Shown here in pieces: positions 52,636 through 63,648 of a DNA stretch of 64,000 nt (within the stretch, counting starts at the first letter, position 1; every line of letters starts with the position of its first letter). The stretch lies in assembly GCA_018136815.1 (NCBI GenBank), contig CM030938.1, positions 5,232,749 through 5,296,748 on the forward strand. Reading direction: 5' to 3'. Made by a program: the position numbers and the translations under genes. The notes beneath the pieces were generated by a model. That model ran no database searches. It worked only from the letters and a program-made list of their open reading frames with translations, and was not told the origin of the DNA. Origin of the DNA: Isochrysis galbana (taxonomy: Eukaryota > Haptophyta > Isochrysidales > Isochrysidaceae).

Positions 52636-53836
52636 TTGATATTGATATACCGCGTGTGCATGCGCGCCTCTCTTGCTCTCTGTTTGCAGCTTTGCGGTGA
52701 GCGATGCAGTCAGTGCACATGTGCATAGGTAATACTAGTATATATCATATACTACTAGTAGCTAGTAGTATAATACATATAAAATGTGGAATTATGTGTT
52801 GGCCGTTTTGTTTCAAAGGCGGAGCGCGTGTAGACCCTGCTCCTGAGTTAGCCTACTACAACACAGCAATACATCTCATCTCCCACGCGTACACCGGTGC
52901 AGGCGTACCCTCACTGACGTACGCCAGCGCCGCCGGCGCCGGCGTACGGGAATTCGGTATTCATGGTATTCAAGAGGGCCATTTTGAATACATGTACTAC
53001 TATTTACTATTTGTATTACACAACTAGGGTTAGAAGCCCTGGTGAACTCTACGTACCACGTACCCATGTGAGGTAGGGCCGTTGGCCGTAGGAGGAAACT
53101 TCCGAGGATCTCGGTTCCAGCCCAACCGCAAACCTCCATCTCGTGGATGGAGATCTCGCCCACTCCTCTGCAGATTGCGGCCACGGTATTGGAGCAAGAG
53201 CCGCACGCATTGCGATGAGTATCCCATTCATCAGGATTCCAATTTGGGAGGAAGAGGGTGAATGAAGCCTGAACCAAGAGAGGGGGGAGAGAGAGAAGGG
53301 GAGAGTGGGTGTCCTCTCATCAACTCTCAACTCTCAACAACCGCGGGAAACTGAAGGAGGGGGACACGGGGCGACGGGGCGGGCACCGCCGAACGAGGCC
53401 GAGATCCCCTTCCCCCCCACCACCTTCCCCCCCCCCCCCCACCCCACCCCACCCCACCCCGGCGCTCCCCCCCCCCCCCCCAACCCTTTCGGCGCCCCGT
53501 TCCCGTTCCTCTCTCCACGCTCTCTCTTTCTCTTTCTCTCTCTCTCTCTCTCTCCCCCTCTCTCTCCCCCTCTCTCTCTCCCTCTCTCCCCCCTTTTCTC
53601 CGGCGCACGTTGTCCGCACCCCGCGCGCAGCTCAGCCCCGCCCCGCCCCCCGCCCCCCGCCCCCCGCCCCCCCGCCCCCCCGGGCCCCTCTCCTCCCCCC
53701 ACCGGCCCGCGCGAGCCTCCCCCCCCCCCTCCCCCCCCCTCTTCCCCCCTCACTCCCACCTTCTTTCTTCCGTCCCACCCATTCAATCTCCACCGATTCT
53801 CTCCCGCCCCCCCCCCTCTTACCCCATCGCCCTCGC
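52636..53836. other. Intergenic; CT- and C-rich promoter side of ALG11
   Basis: 52730-52790 is TA-rich with TAGTA repeats. 53400-53830 is almost all pyrimidine on the + strand (poly-C, (CCCCACC)n, (CT)n). Frames here are composition artefacts. Confidence 0.5.
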
Positions 53837-56800
53837 ATGATGCTCGAGTTCGCCGCGTTGCTGGCAGGGCTCCTGCTCATCCTCGCGGGGCTCTTCGCCA
53901 TCCGTGCTGCGCTCAGGCGGCCGCCCTCCATCGCACTGCTCCACTGCGACGCCCACGAGCGGTTGCTGTGGGTGATGCTGAGGGAGTTGATCGGCCGTAG
54001 GCTTCTAGAAGGCTGGCGCGTGCGCGTCTACACCGCGAGGGACGAGAGCCCGCGCACCATACGCACCCGCGCCAAGGCGCGATTCGGAGCACTCATTCCA
54101 GAGCAGGTTGAGTTCGTGCACATGCGCGCGATGCGCTTTGCACACCCACCCGCCGACCGCGCAGAGACCGAACTGAATAAGCTCCTGCGAGCCTCGGCAC
54201 AACTTTTGATTGTGATCGAGATCATGCTTCTCTGCCCACCAACTATCCTCTTCGACACGAGTGAATCCGTCTTTGTATATTTCCTCGCCAAGTCAATTGG
54301 AGTGCGAAAAGTGCGCCGTGCCACGCGACCAGCTGGCGATGCTTTGCGGCCGCATTTTCACCTGGCCGTCACAGATGCATCTCGCCCATTATCTGTATCC
54401 TGACTGCAGCTCAGGCCCAACAGGTCTCCATTGGTCACTCAGTTCATGCCTCATCACCCATTGACTGCAATGGATCACAGGTGGTATGCTACAAGAGCTC
54501 TCTAGGACATCCGACAGCGCGCCATTCTAGCGAGGTTGGTGTCACACTGATGTCTCAGCTGATGCTCAGATGCGCTGGCCTGCTTGCTCTCCTCTACAAG
54601 TGGTCGTGCATGCGAGCGGACATAGTGTTTGCCAGTGGCATCGCGGTGGCGGACCAACTGCATGAGGTGCTAAGTGCGGACACGCCTGTGGATACCGATG
54701 GCGCACAGAATGCTGTTGATGAAGGTGGGCTCTCGGGGTCCGGCTCGAGAACAATGGTGTTGAGTTCACAACCCGGATTGCTCAGCACAGCCAGATCGCT
54801 CACCAACCGTCGCCATTCCGCCAACATCTCTTTCGCGAGCCATGATGTTGCCCCTGCTTTCCTCACAGCCTCACTAGGTGAGCCTGTACGGGCGCTGGCG
54901 CCAGCATCAGCAGCGAGTTCTACGGATCTCTCAGCGCCCGTACCTGTGGCTGGTGGCCGCAAGCTGCCTCTCATAACTGTCCTCTACCCGCCATGTGATA
55001 CAATGCTCCTCGAATATCTGCCTCTTGCGCCACGCCCCGACCGTGTGTCCATAGTCCTTTCGCTCGGCAGCTTCCGCGCTGAAAAAAACCACGAGCTGCA
55101 GCTCCGCGCGTTCGCACGGGTACTCAAGGCTGCTCACGACGCGCAGCGGCAGCCGGCGACGGCGAATGATTCGCGCATCGAAACACCCCGCTCACCCCGC
55201 GGTTCGGGCTCGCCCGACAGCTGTCGCGGCTCATCGCTGGCGAGCCCCTTGGGTTCGGAGCGGGCTTCCGGTCTCGCCTCCGCGCACTTCAGCTCAAATG
55301 AAGCCGCGCACGGCGGCTCCAGAGGACGCCCTGCATTCTGCGGTGCCTCGTCCTCGTCCTGCCTCGGCTGTGGTTCGGGGAGTTCGAGCAAACGGTCCTC
55401 TGTGGTGGCTCCACCGCTGTGCACATCGACTGCCGATGCGGCTCCGTCTACTTCGGGTCTTGTTGAAAGATCACACTCGGATCCAAAATCACTTACTCCA
55501 AAGAGAAACACGTCGCCACTTCTGAAGAGACGGCCTGTAAACGCGCAAACTCGATTGCCCGAACGAACAAGCCGCGAGGAATTGTCGCCGTCTCCCCCAT
55601 CGCCCAATGCGCTCACAGCGCATGCACCACAGTGGGAAGGCTCACTGCTCGGCCTCGCTTTCTCGGCCAAGATGCCTGCGCGGAGGCACTCGATAGCTAC
55701 CGTGGCGGGTCTGCCGCGCCTGAAGCACGCGCCTCCGCTAGGCCGTACTAATAGCTCCCCCCTTTTGATCAGCACGCTCAGCTCGAACCCTAGTGCGTTC
55801 CAGCGATCACCCGATCACACGCATACGTCGCGGGCAAGGGAGCCCACCACAGAAGGCGCGGGCGATATCCTCTCGCTCCGCCAGCTCGCCTCCACCGACA
55901 GCGCACAAAGTCTCAAGGACATCAGCAGTGGAAGCGGGGTCACTAGTGCAGGAGGCGCTAGTGAGGGCATGAGCTACGCGCTGAGTGAGCTCAGCGGCGG
56001 GTTTAGCTGTGACACAAGCGAAGCGGGCACACTGGAAGAGAAGTCGGCTGGGCGGCAGGACGGGACGAGCCGCTCCGGTGTGGCGATGCGGCAGCGGTCA
56101 GTCGCCTTCTCCTCGGACTTGACAGAAATGCGCGAGGACACCGAGGCCTCCTACAATACCGACGGGACAGTTGGGTCTCCAGATTCACTATGCGGTGGGG
56201 AAGAAGGGATTTCTCCCCGGCTTGGACAAGCACCGCGGCCGATTCTTGTACTTGTCGGCGCCGCAAGGCGCCGTGACGACGCCTCAGCATACCTGTACTC
56301 GCTCAAGCAGCTCGCCACAGATCTTGGATTGAGGCATGCCACAGTGGATGGGTCAACCTTGGCTGCGTACCTCGATCGCCTGCCGATGCCCGCCTCGGAG
56401 AGCCGCCAACCGCTCACGCCTTCCATGCTCCGCCCAATCATGTCGCCCGGATTTCCATGCTTTTCCGACGGATACTCAGGGCTTGTCACGCCCTCAGTGA
56501 CGCCATCCGCAAGCGCCGCGGTAACGCCCGCAGTCACACCAGCCGTATCACCTACCGGCAGTCGTCGCTCGCCCGGCCTCGGCGCCCTCTTACCATCCGT
56601 CGCCGGTACCCCGAGGCTGGATGCGTTTGGCAGGCAGCCGGTCGACACCGATACCTCAACGCATCGTTCTAATACTTCTCTCTCGCGCGCAATGCAAGCC
56701 GACGTGCTCTTTGCACCGAATCTGAATCGCGAGCTCCGGCTCCGTCTGCTCAGCCTGGCGGCTGTTGGTGTGCACACTGTACCCAACGAGCAGTTCGGGA

Positions 56801-57117
56801 TTGAAATCGTAGAGATGATGGCGGCTGGGGTGCCACCTGTCGCTCACAATTCCGGTTGTCCTCGCCTTGAGATTGTCGTCCCTAGCGGTGAGGTCGGCTT
56901 GCTGGCCGGAAGCGAGGAGGAATACGCTGCTGCGATCAGCGATCTCCTCTTGCCAATCGGTGCTGCCTCTAGGCGGAAGCGCATGGCAATGCGCGCAAGG
57001 AAGTCGGCGATCAAGAACTTCTCAGAAGAACAATTCGCGCGCAGGCTCTGCCGTGCCATGCGCCCGTTGCTGGATGCGTGCAAGAATGACGAACACCGCG
57101 GAACGCTGGTGGGTTGA
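53837..57117 (+). CDS. ALG11: ALG11 alpha-1,2-mannosyltransferase with large inserts, 2 exons
   Basis: Exons 53837-54301 and 54481-57117 (donor GGA|GTGCGA, acceptor ATCACAG|GTG) encode 1,033 residues; ALG11 proteins are usually 440-510. The enzyme adds the fourth and fifth mannoses to dolichol-linked Man3GlcNAc2 on the cytosolic ER face with GDP-mannose. Features: N-terminal membrane anchor (~3-26); LLWVMLREL; after the junction MLRCAGLLALLYKWSCMRADIVFASG; VLYPPCDT; SIVLSLGSFRAEKNHELQLRA, the GT4 nucleotide-sugar segment; PILVLVGAARRRDD; and the catalytic region NEQFGIEIVEMMAAGVPPVA with the E-x7-E pair (Glu ~925 and ~933) and HNSGCPRLEIVVP. Three Ser/Pro/Ala-rich inserts interrupt the fold: after ADQLHEVL (~90 residues), after the GT4 segment (~350), and before the catalytic region (~90, with VTPAVTPAVSPT repeats). 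The usual GGGGERVLW loop is reduced to DAHERLLW. The exact exon 1 end is less certain than the rest. Confidence 0.8.
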
Positions 57118-58238
57118 TAGTATGAACAGCTCACCGATTACGAAGCCCTGCCAAGAAAAAATATCAGTCCACGATCAAGAGCGCAACTGATTTACCATCT
57201 CATCGGAGGCGAATCAGGGCAACGATCCCCAACACAATCCCTCGAGTCTGCGCCAGTTATGGGCGAGACCTTAGTGTTCTTTGCTGGCACGCATCCCATG
57301 AAATACCCTTTCTTGCAATTTTCACGCAGCTCGCAGTAACATGTCTCTTTCGCCCCAATTCGCGTGGCCGCTCCGACCTACGATGGGGTTTGGTGCTGGT
57401 GCGATGCACGCTCCGCGCTCTCCAACCTCAAAGCTACCCACCTGTTTGGGAAACTCCGGTCGACTTGAGATATGGCGTGGGCTAGACCCTAAGCGAAGGA
57501 TCAACAGTCGCTTGCCCGGTTCCGGTCACTCGCTCTTTGTTGAACTACGAACTCCAGAATTTCCCGGGTGTCTGGGGATTCCTCAAGGGTCCCTGCTATC
57601 TACTATCTATCTCTATCCTGGCAACTGCAGCCCCCCGCTCCCGAAATTGTTTGCCTCCGGCCTTTCGTAGCCCAGCCACTCACACTCACCTTTTTTTTAC
57701 CACTATTTTCTACCCCCCCTGGCTTTCTAAGGATTCACCAGGCCCCGCCCCCGTACCTGCCCCAGCAAACAACCTACTTTCATAAGTGGGGGTCAATGGT
57801 CAATGGGGGCCTCGCGTCCCCCTCACTCGATTGCGGACACCCCCTGGGATGGGCCCGTACAACCAACCTGACGGATCGAGCATGACCACTCTGGGACGCT
57901 CCGAGGCGTTCCTTCACCATGCGGACAACCTCGTCGATATGGTTGATTGCGAAGGCGCCCTCCGTCACCTGGGGGTGGCGCAGCGCCTCCGTCCGTGCTT
58001 GCTCAGCGGGAGCCAGCCCCATGCGGGCTATCGAGATGCACGATAAGGAATGGTGCGGGGCTTCCCCCGCCGCCCCTACGATCCTCGACACTTAACTGAC
58101 CGCGTCATACCAAGCCCTGCAGTGTCCCTCTCTCCTTGCATGTTGGACACGCAAACCTGCCGCAAATCTGCGTGGCTGCCACGGAGCCACTCACGATGTA
58201 CCTGTACGACAAGGCCTCAGCTTCTTTCCTTGGCAGTG
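57118..58238. other. Intergenic with repeat fragments
   Basis: CGTAGCCCAGCCACTCACACTCACCTTTTTT near 57667 belongs to the family at 47.45 and 50.4 kb. A frame at 57851-58046 (MGPYNQPDGSSMTTLG...) and an overlapping minus one (57780-58091) are both weak. Nothing assignable. Confidence 0.35.
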
Positions 58239-58730
58239 TCAACTAAGTTTATACTTGGTTGCCCCATGGGGGGGCACGAGCCCCCCCCCCTCTCTCCACT
58301 CCTCCCCTACCATGGGGGAGGAACCACTCATCCTCCTGGCACGCCTGATGGCTTGCCAGGAGGCCACTGCCCTGCTGACCACTCTCTCCCTGGCAGGCAC
58401 GCCTGCCTCGCGCGTCCTGGCCTGTCGCCTGTCGTGGCCAGCCCATCGCTCCAACCCCTCCTCCCCCCTGGTCGACAGGCAGACAGGTGCAGAGTGGGGG
58501 CCCCAGAGGCCCAGGAGCGCCAGCGAGGGAGAGGCAGGGGAGGCCAGGGCCCAGCCCCAGCCTCCTCTACCCCCTGAGCTGGCCTCCAGGAGCCTCCAGG
58601 GGCCGCCAGAGGGCAGCTGCAGGCCTGCCGCAGGCGCGCCATCGCGCGTGCCGCAGGAGAGGGGAGAGAGAGCGCGGAGAAGGGGGTGGGCGGAGCGAGA
58701 GCTCCGCTCACCGGAAAATATGTAAGTCCC
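58239..58730 (+). repeat. GC-rich dispersed element, longest copy
   Basis: Starts CAACTAAGTTTATACTTGGT, then GGGGGGGCACGAGCCCCC, GAGGAACCACTCATCCTCC, CTGGCACGCCTGATGGCTTG and about 300 bp more that match 8400-8700 in reverse. Reading frames are open in several phases but not conserved between copies. Confidence 0.75.
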
Positions 58731-59039
58731 GCACTTGTTTACAGGATAAGTCGGGGCTGAGACCGCCGCCCACTCGGAGACACAGGAGGAAGGGGGGGAA
58801 AGATCACCGGGGGGGGGCGCGGGCCACCGGACCATATCTAAGCCCTTCACCCCTATCCCCCTAGTAGTGCACGGGGGGAGCCGCCTTATGGCGGGGGGAG
58901 AAGGGCCGGGAGTGGGGGTGTAGAAAGTTGTATGCTACGTGCTACGTGTAGTAGGTAGTGGTTCCATTAGCCGCGAGTGCGGTAAGAATATTAGAAGGTT
59001 TTTTTTTCTTTCCTTGGCAGTGGCGGTGGCGGTGGAGGT
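58731..59039. other. Intergenic
   Basis: AAGAATATTAGAAGGTTTTTTTT (58986-59008) matches 38694-38716 (GAGAATATTAAAAGGTTTTTTTTT). No gene. Confidence 0.4.
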
Positions 59040-59880
59040 GGTGGTGGAGGAGGTGACGAAGGTGGAGGGAGCAAGAAGGAGCAAGAGAGAGGAAGAGGGA
59101 GGGCGAGGGGGAGAGGGAGCAAGGGAGAGAGAGATAAAAAAGGGAGCAAGAGGGAGCAAGAGCGAGGGAGAAGGAGAAGGAGAGCTAGGGGCTAGGGGAG
59201 AGGGAGCGAGGGGGAGAGAGAGCAAGGGGGAGGAGGGTGGAGGTGGAGAGAGAGCGAGAGAGCGAGAGAGCGCGCGCGCGAGGGAGAGACAAAGCGCGAG
59301 GAGAGACAGTCACAGAGGGAGGGAGGGAGGGAGGGGGGAGGGAGAGCGAGCGAAAGCGAGCGAGGGAGGGAGAGAAAGGAGAGCGAGCGAGCGAGAAAGA
59401 GTGATCGGAGAGGGGGGGGGGAGAGAGAGAGAGAGAGGGAGAGCGAACGAAAAAGGGAAGAGCGAGAGAGGGGAGAGCGAGATAGCGAGAGCGAGGCAGC
59501 GAGAGCGAGGCAGCGCGAGAGAGGTAGCGAGAGCCAGGCAGCGAGAGCGAGGCAGCGAGAGCGAGGCAGCGAGAGCGAGGCAGCGAGAGCAAGGCAGCGA
59601 GAGCGAGGCAGTTAGAGCGAGGCAGCGAGAGAGAGGCAGCGAGAGAGAGGCAGCGAGAGAGAGGCAGCGAGAGCCAGGCAGCGAGAGAGAGGCAGCGAGA
59701 GCCAGGCAGCGAGAGAGAGGCAGCGAGATAGATAGAGGGAGGGGGAGGAGCGAGAGGGAGAGCGAGGGAGAGCGAGAGAGAGCACGAGAGCGAGGGGGAG
59801 AGAGCGCGAGAGGGGGGGAGCGAGAGAGGGAGAGAGGGAGAGAGGGAGAGCGAGTGAGCGAGCGGGAGAGAGAGCGCGCG
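59040..59880 (+). repeat. Polypurine tract of about 840 nt with 14-bp minisatellite
   Basis: The + strand is almost only G and A with scattered C. From 59490 to 59730 the 14-bp unit GGCAGCGAGAGCGA (variants GAGAGA, GAGCCA) is repeated about 17 times. Since 14 is not a multiple of three, all three frames are open and cycle through the same 14-residue period, which makes a spurious 326-residue frame. Confidence 0.85.
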
Positions 59881-59929
59881 CGCCCGACCGAGCGCCCTCG
59901 CCCGGCAAGAATTCGTTAGAGAGCCCCCC

Positions 59930-60036
59930 CTCCGGTACTGTTTTTGGGACTGTTTTTGTCTGTTTTTCTACAAAGGCCAAAAACAGACTGTTTTTACTGT
60001 TTTTGGACGCCCCCCCCTCTGTTTTTCCCATCTAGG
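59930..60036. repeat. Word island, CTGTTTTT, with MITE end
   Basis: ACTGTTTTTGG/CAAAAACAG recurs seven times in 80 bp, ending in TTTTTCCCATCTAGG, the terminus of the MITE at 28.3 kb. The opposite end was not found. Confidence 0.5.
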
Positions 60037-60048
60037 CTCGCTACCGCT

Positions 60049-60210
60049 ATGTCGCTCCGTCGTCCCGCTCGCCCTCGCCACTGCCCGCCATCCGTTCTCC
60101 CGCCATTGAGGTGGACCAGCCCGTCCAACCCGCCAATTTCCAATTTCCCAAGCACCGTGCCACCTTCCGGTTCCCTCCGTCCCGTCCGTAACCTCCCATC
60201 CGTCATTTGA
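60049..60210 (+). pseudogene. Frameshifted copy of the Ser/Pro-rich ORF at 52.3 kb
   Basis: ATGTCGCTCCGTCGTCCCGC, then TCGCCCTCGCC...CCCGCC...GAGGTGGACCAGCCCGTC follows 52291-52460 closely at the DNA level, but small deletions change the frame early, so the 53-residue product is unrelated to the original. The preserved start and order show common descent. Confidence 0.6.
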
Positions 60211-60796
60211 CCGCCCTATCACCTATATCGATATCATTGTCATCTGTGTCCTGCTGGCCTGGCAGGCTGGCAGGTTGGCAACGGGTTGGCACATGGCACA
60301 TGGCTAGTGGCATAAGAGGTACAAACTTTCACTATAAAATCATAAAAATAGCGACGCGTGTACGAGAGACGAGATCGGCTGCACACCAAATTAGGCACAT
60401 CATTCCTCACGGCGCAACTACGGACAGCGGTCTACTAAAGAACTCACTCCGACCACACTGACCCTCCTCCCTCTCTCGCGGCGCCTTGTTTTGTCTTTTT
60501 TCTCTTTTGGCGCCCCGAGCCGCTCCTCTCCTCTTCTCCGCCTCCCTCCCCATCCATTCCCATCCACTCCGCACTCTTCCCCCTTCCGCCCCCAACCCCC
60601 CGCCCCCCTCTCCCTCCCTCCTTCCCCAAACAACCAACCCCACCCACCTACTCACCTGCCTATCCCACCCAACCTCCGCTTCTCTCTTCCCTTCTCCCTT
60701 ACACACTACTTGCCACTACCCACTCCCACTGCACTCCCCACTCAGCACTTCTCAGTCCTCCCTCGTCCTCGCCCTCGCACTCCCCTCGGCATTCGG
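60211..60796. other. Intergenic; pyrimidine-rich 5' side of BRCT-OTU gene
   Basis: 60460-60790 is C/T-rich on the + strand, as before HO, SSADH and ALG11. No gene. Confidence 0.45.
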
Positions 60797-63648
60797 ATGG
60801 GCAACCGCGCGAGCACTCGGATTGCGGTGCCTCCGACACGTCGGCCGACGGGCGCCACGCCCACGACGGTGGGCGGGGTGGGGATGGAGACGGGCGAGCC
60901 GTGTCTGCCGCTTGCTGGCACGAAACTCTGCCTGGTTGAGACGGGCAGTGAGGCGCAGCGGGCAGGCGCTCGCGCGGCCGCGCAGCGCATCGGAGCGATG
61001 GGCGGCCGCCTCGTGCCACACGTGCGTTTGGCAACGCATGTGTGCATCCCGGACGATTTGGGGTTGAGACTCGGGCCCACTATGCTCGCCACCCTCCGCG
61101 AAGCCTACCAGTGCCGAGTGCCAATTGTTGAGACCGGCCGATGGCTCAGCGCCGTTGAGAGCCTGATGCCCGGACAGCAATGGAGTGAAATACACACAGA
61201 TGAGTTCGTGCCCCTCTCTGTGGCATTTCTGTACGAACGAACTAGCGAGGATCGAGCCTCTCAAGAGTCTGGGCGTGTTCTACGAGATCGGCGGCAGAAG
61301 GAAAGGTTGCAGTTCACTGACGAGCTTGCAAGGTGCATCACATGCTATGGGGGCTCCACATGTCTAGTTACACGGCGGCCATACCCTTGATGCGGCTGGC
61401 ATGTCAATCGGAGGCCCCCGAGTCGCGCCCGCGCACTCGTGTTCACACTCGAACCACAACACGTACTCAGCGAGAAAGGTGTGGTAGCACTTCTCGTTTC
61501 GCACTCTTTGGCATGTCCACTGCACGCGCTTGTCCCCCGCAGCTCCCTCGATGAAACTTGGGCCTTCATGAAGCGCGAGGCACGAAGCTGCTCAATTTCA
61601 GATACATCTGGGCACCAGATACCCAACGTGCTGCTGTCGAATGCACCAGAGGCAGAGGTGGCTCTAGCACACGACAAGCCCTCCACAGAAGCCAAGCATA
61701 CAGAAGAACCTTCCTTGCCAGCCCCACAACTGGCCTTGAGAGAGCACCGCGCGCTAATTGATGCATTATTCGATCACCATGGAGCCGATGCGGCGTCATT
61801 TATCAATAGACAGGTGCGTGTGCCCTCGTAAAGCTCTTCAATCGCCTATGTGAAAAGGCTATCCTCCGAATGGCCTCTTTTTTGGTGCTAGTTCGTCAAT
61901 GGGTGCCCAAAGTATCACTTGGTCGTCTCTCATAGGCGCGGGCTCTCTCGCACCTCCGACTCTCGGTCTATGATGCCGGGTCGTGCAACCACAACGAGGC
62001 CGGAGTCGTCTTGAACAATCAGTGCTTTTATCTCTCCCTAGCAGCCGCCTCTCTGAGCAAGAAGTGGTCGCACGACAGGGAAAAGGAGTGCAACGTCGGC
62101 GGCATGTCTGTGCTTCGGAACAGATCCGCGGACTCTGATGGTAGGGAAACGGACCAAACACGGTCTCTTCACACGTTGGCGCTCATCTTTAAGAGAACAG
62201 TGGAGCAAGCAGTGCTGAGGGCGCATCCGGAATGGGCCGGATCCCATGTTGGCGAAGAGGTGAGTGCTTTGTGTGCTGCGAACGTATGCGAATTCCCTAC
62301 TCGCGTCCGCATGTTGAGCACGCAAGACGTCGATATTAGATCTCAACTTCTTTGCGCAAAAAATCAATGTATGCTCAGTAGGGTATACACATGCATGACA
62401 CGTGCAGGTACAGGCCTTCTCCGACTTCCTTTGCTACGCCCTGCACTCGCAAACCTCGCTGTCTCATATTGCGGTCGCTATCTTCGACGCAGAATCCGGT
62501 GCGTGCCTCATGAAAAATGTCTAGCGAGCATACGGTGATCGGTGCTCATCACGCTCCAATGCTGTGCGACCGACGACATGATGTGCCACCATTCGCTGCA
62601 CTAGCCGCCTTGGGCCACCGCCATAATGATTGATCGGCCCACGTCCGCAAAGGACTCACATCCACAAATCCTGAGCACCGATTCCCGGCTGCGCTTTTCA
62701 GGATTTGTGGATATCTACAAAGGTATTGGCTACCAGAAGATGGAGAGGGCGCTTGTGAAGTGCCAAGCCGCACACAAGGCTTGCTCAGGTTGGCTCCGTC
62801 CGACTGACGCGATAGCCTCCTCGACGATCATGCCGCAACTTAATGTGACACACTCCGGTAACAGTGAGGACGAGCAAAATTTTGAGGAATACGAGAACGA
62901 TGTGTGCGCTAATGGCGAGAGAAGTGGTAGTGAAACTAAGCCCTTTAAGGTGCTAGGACGAGGGATCGAGTCGCTTTCTCCCAGAATTGCGAGCCATGGC
63001 GAACGATCACAATCTACCCCGGCAGTCACATCTGCAGCCGAGGCCACGGTGCTTCGCGGCTTCTTCGCCAATTCACCGCCACCTGCTCAACAAGGGCGCC
63101 GTGAGCACGCGCCTGTCAAGACAGCAAAGCTACCAAACCTTGCCGTCCGGCCTGGAGCTGAAGATCGAGCGCATCACCCCAATGCACATTCCCACAGCAG
63201 CCGCATAACAAAGACGTCTCCGGACACGGCCACCTCTACACTCAATGTGCACCCGCCGACTCATCGGATGCCGACTGCTGTCACACCCGTCCCAAAGTCC
63301 TTGCGGCACACGCCCCAAGCTGGTATAGTTCGGCGATCACACTCTTCGCAACCAACCACGAAGTTGCATGCTGCCACATCCTCAACTCATCGGAGGCAGA
63401 ATCGTGAGGTTCCGAAGAGAATGGGTGACAGATATCAGCCCAACATCGATCCTCATAGCACCGATGGAGCTCTTGAGCATGGCGAGAGGGAGGATGCTAT
63501 ACTGGCAGGACTTCGCAGTAATTTACTTACTATTCGATACGTACCGGGTCACTACCAGGCGCTCATTGGTGGAAGTCAACCAACACTTGCAGAGCTCATT
63601 GAGGTTTTGGATGCCCACGACATTCTTCATGTGACGACCGACGGCTAA
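60797..63648 (+). CDS. BRCT domain fused to OTU-like cysteine protease, 5 exons
   Basis: Exon 1 starts at ATG 60797 and runs to about 61350-61375; exon 2 covers about 61405/61460-61813; then 61936-62259, 62408-62498 and 62702-63648. All later junctions are GT-AG and in frame; only the first is unresolved. Total about 760 residues. Exon 1 holds a BRCT-type fold: GTKLCLVETG, AQRIGAMGGRL, LATHVCIPDD, then CRVPIVETGRWLSAVESLMP with the BRCT Trp. Exon 3 has VLNNQCFYLSLAAASL, the Cys box of OTU-like deubiquitinases (Cys at 62023-62025). The C-terminus has LLTIRYVPGHYQALIGG, the His box (His at 63550-63552). Between them is a Ser/Thr-rich linker holding VLRGFFANSPP, a PIP-like patch lacking the first Gln. 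BRCT binds phosphopeptides in DNA repair; OTU enzymes remove ubiquitin. The combination suggests a chromatin or repair deubiquitinase. I know no named member. Confidence 0.6.

Noticed and set aside
53305-54000. Proline-rich frames upstream of ALG11
   Set aside because: Pure composition effect of poly-C and CT repeats; the ALG11 start at 53837 follows.
58939-59919. 326-residue open frame rich in Arg, Glu and Ala
   Set aside because: It is produced by the polypurine tract and a 14-bp repeat; all three frames are open with the same period.
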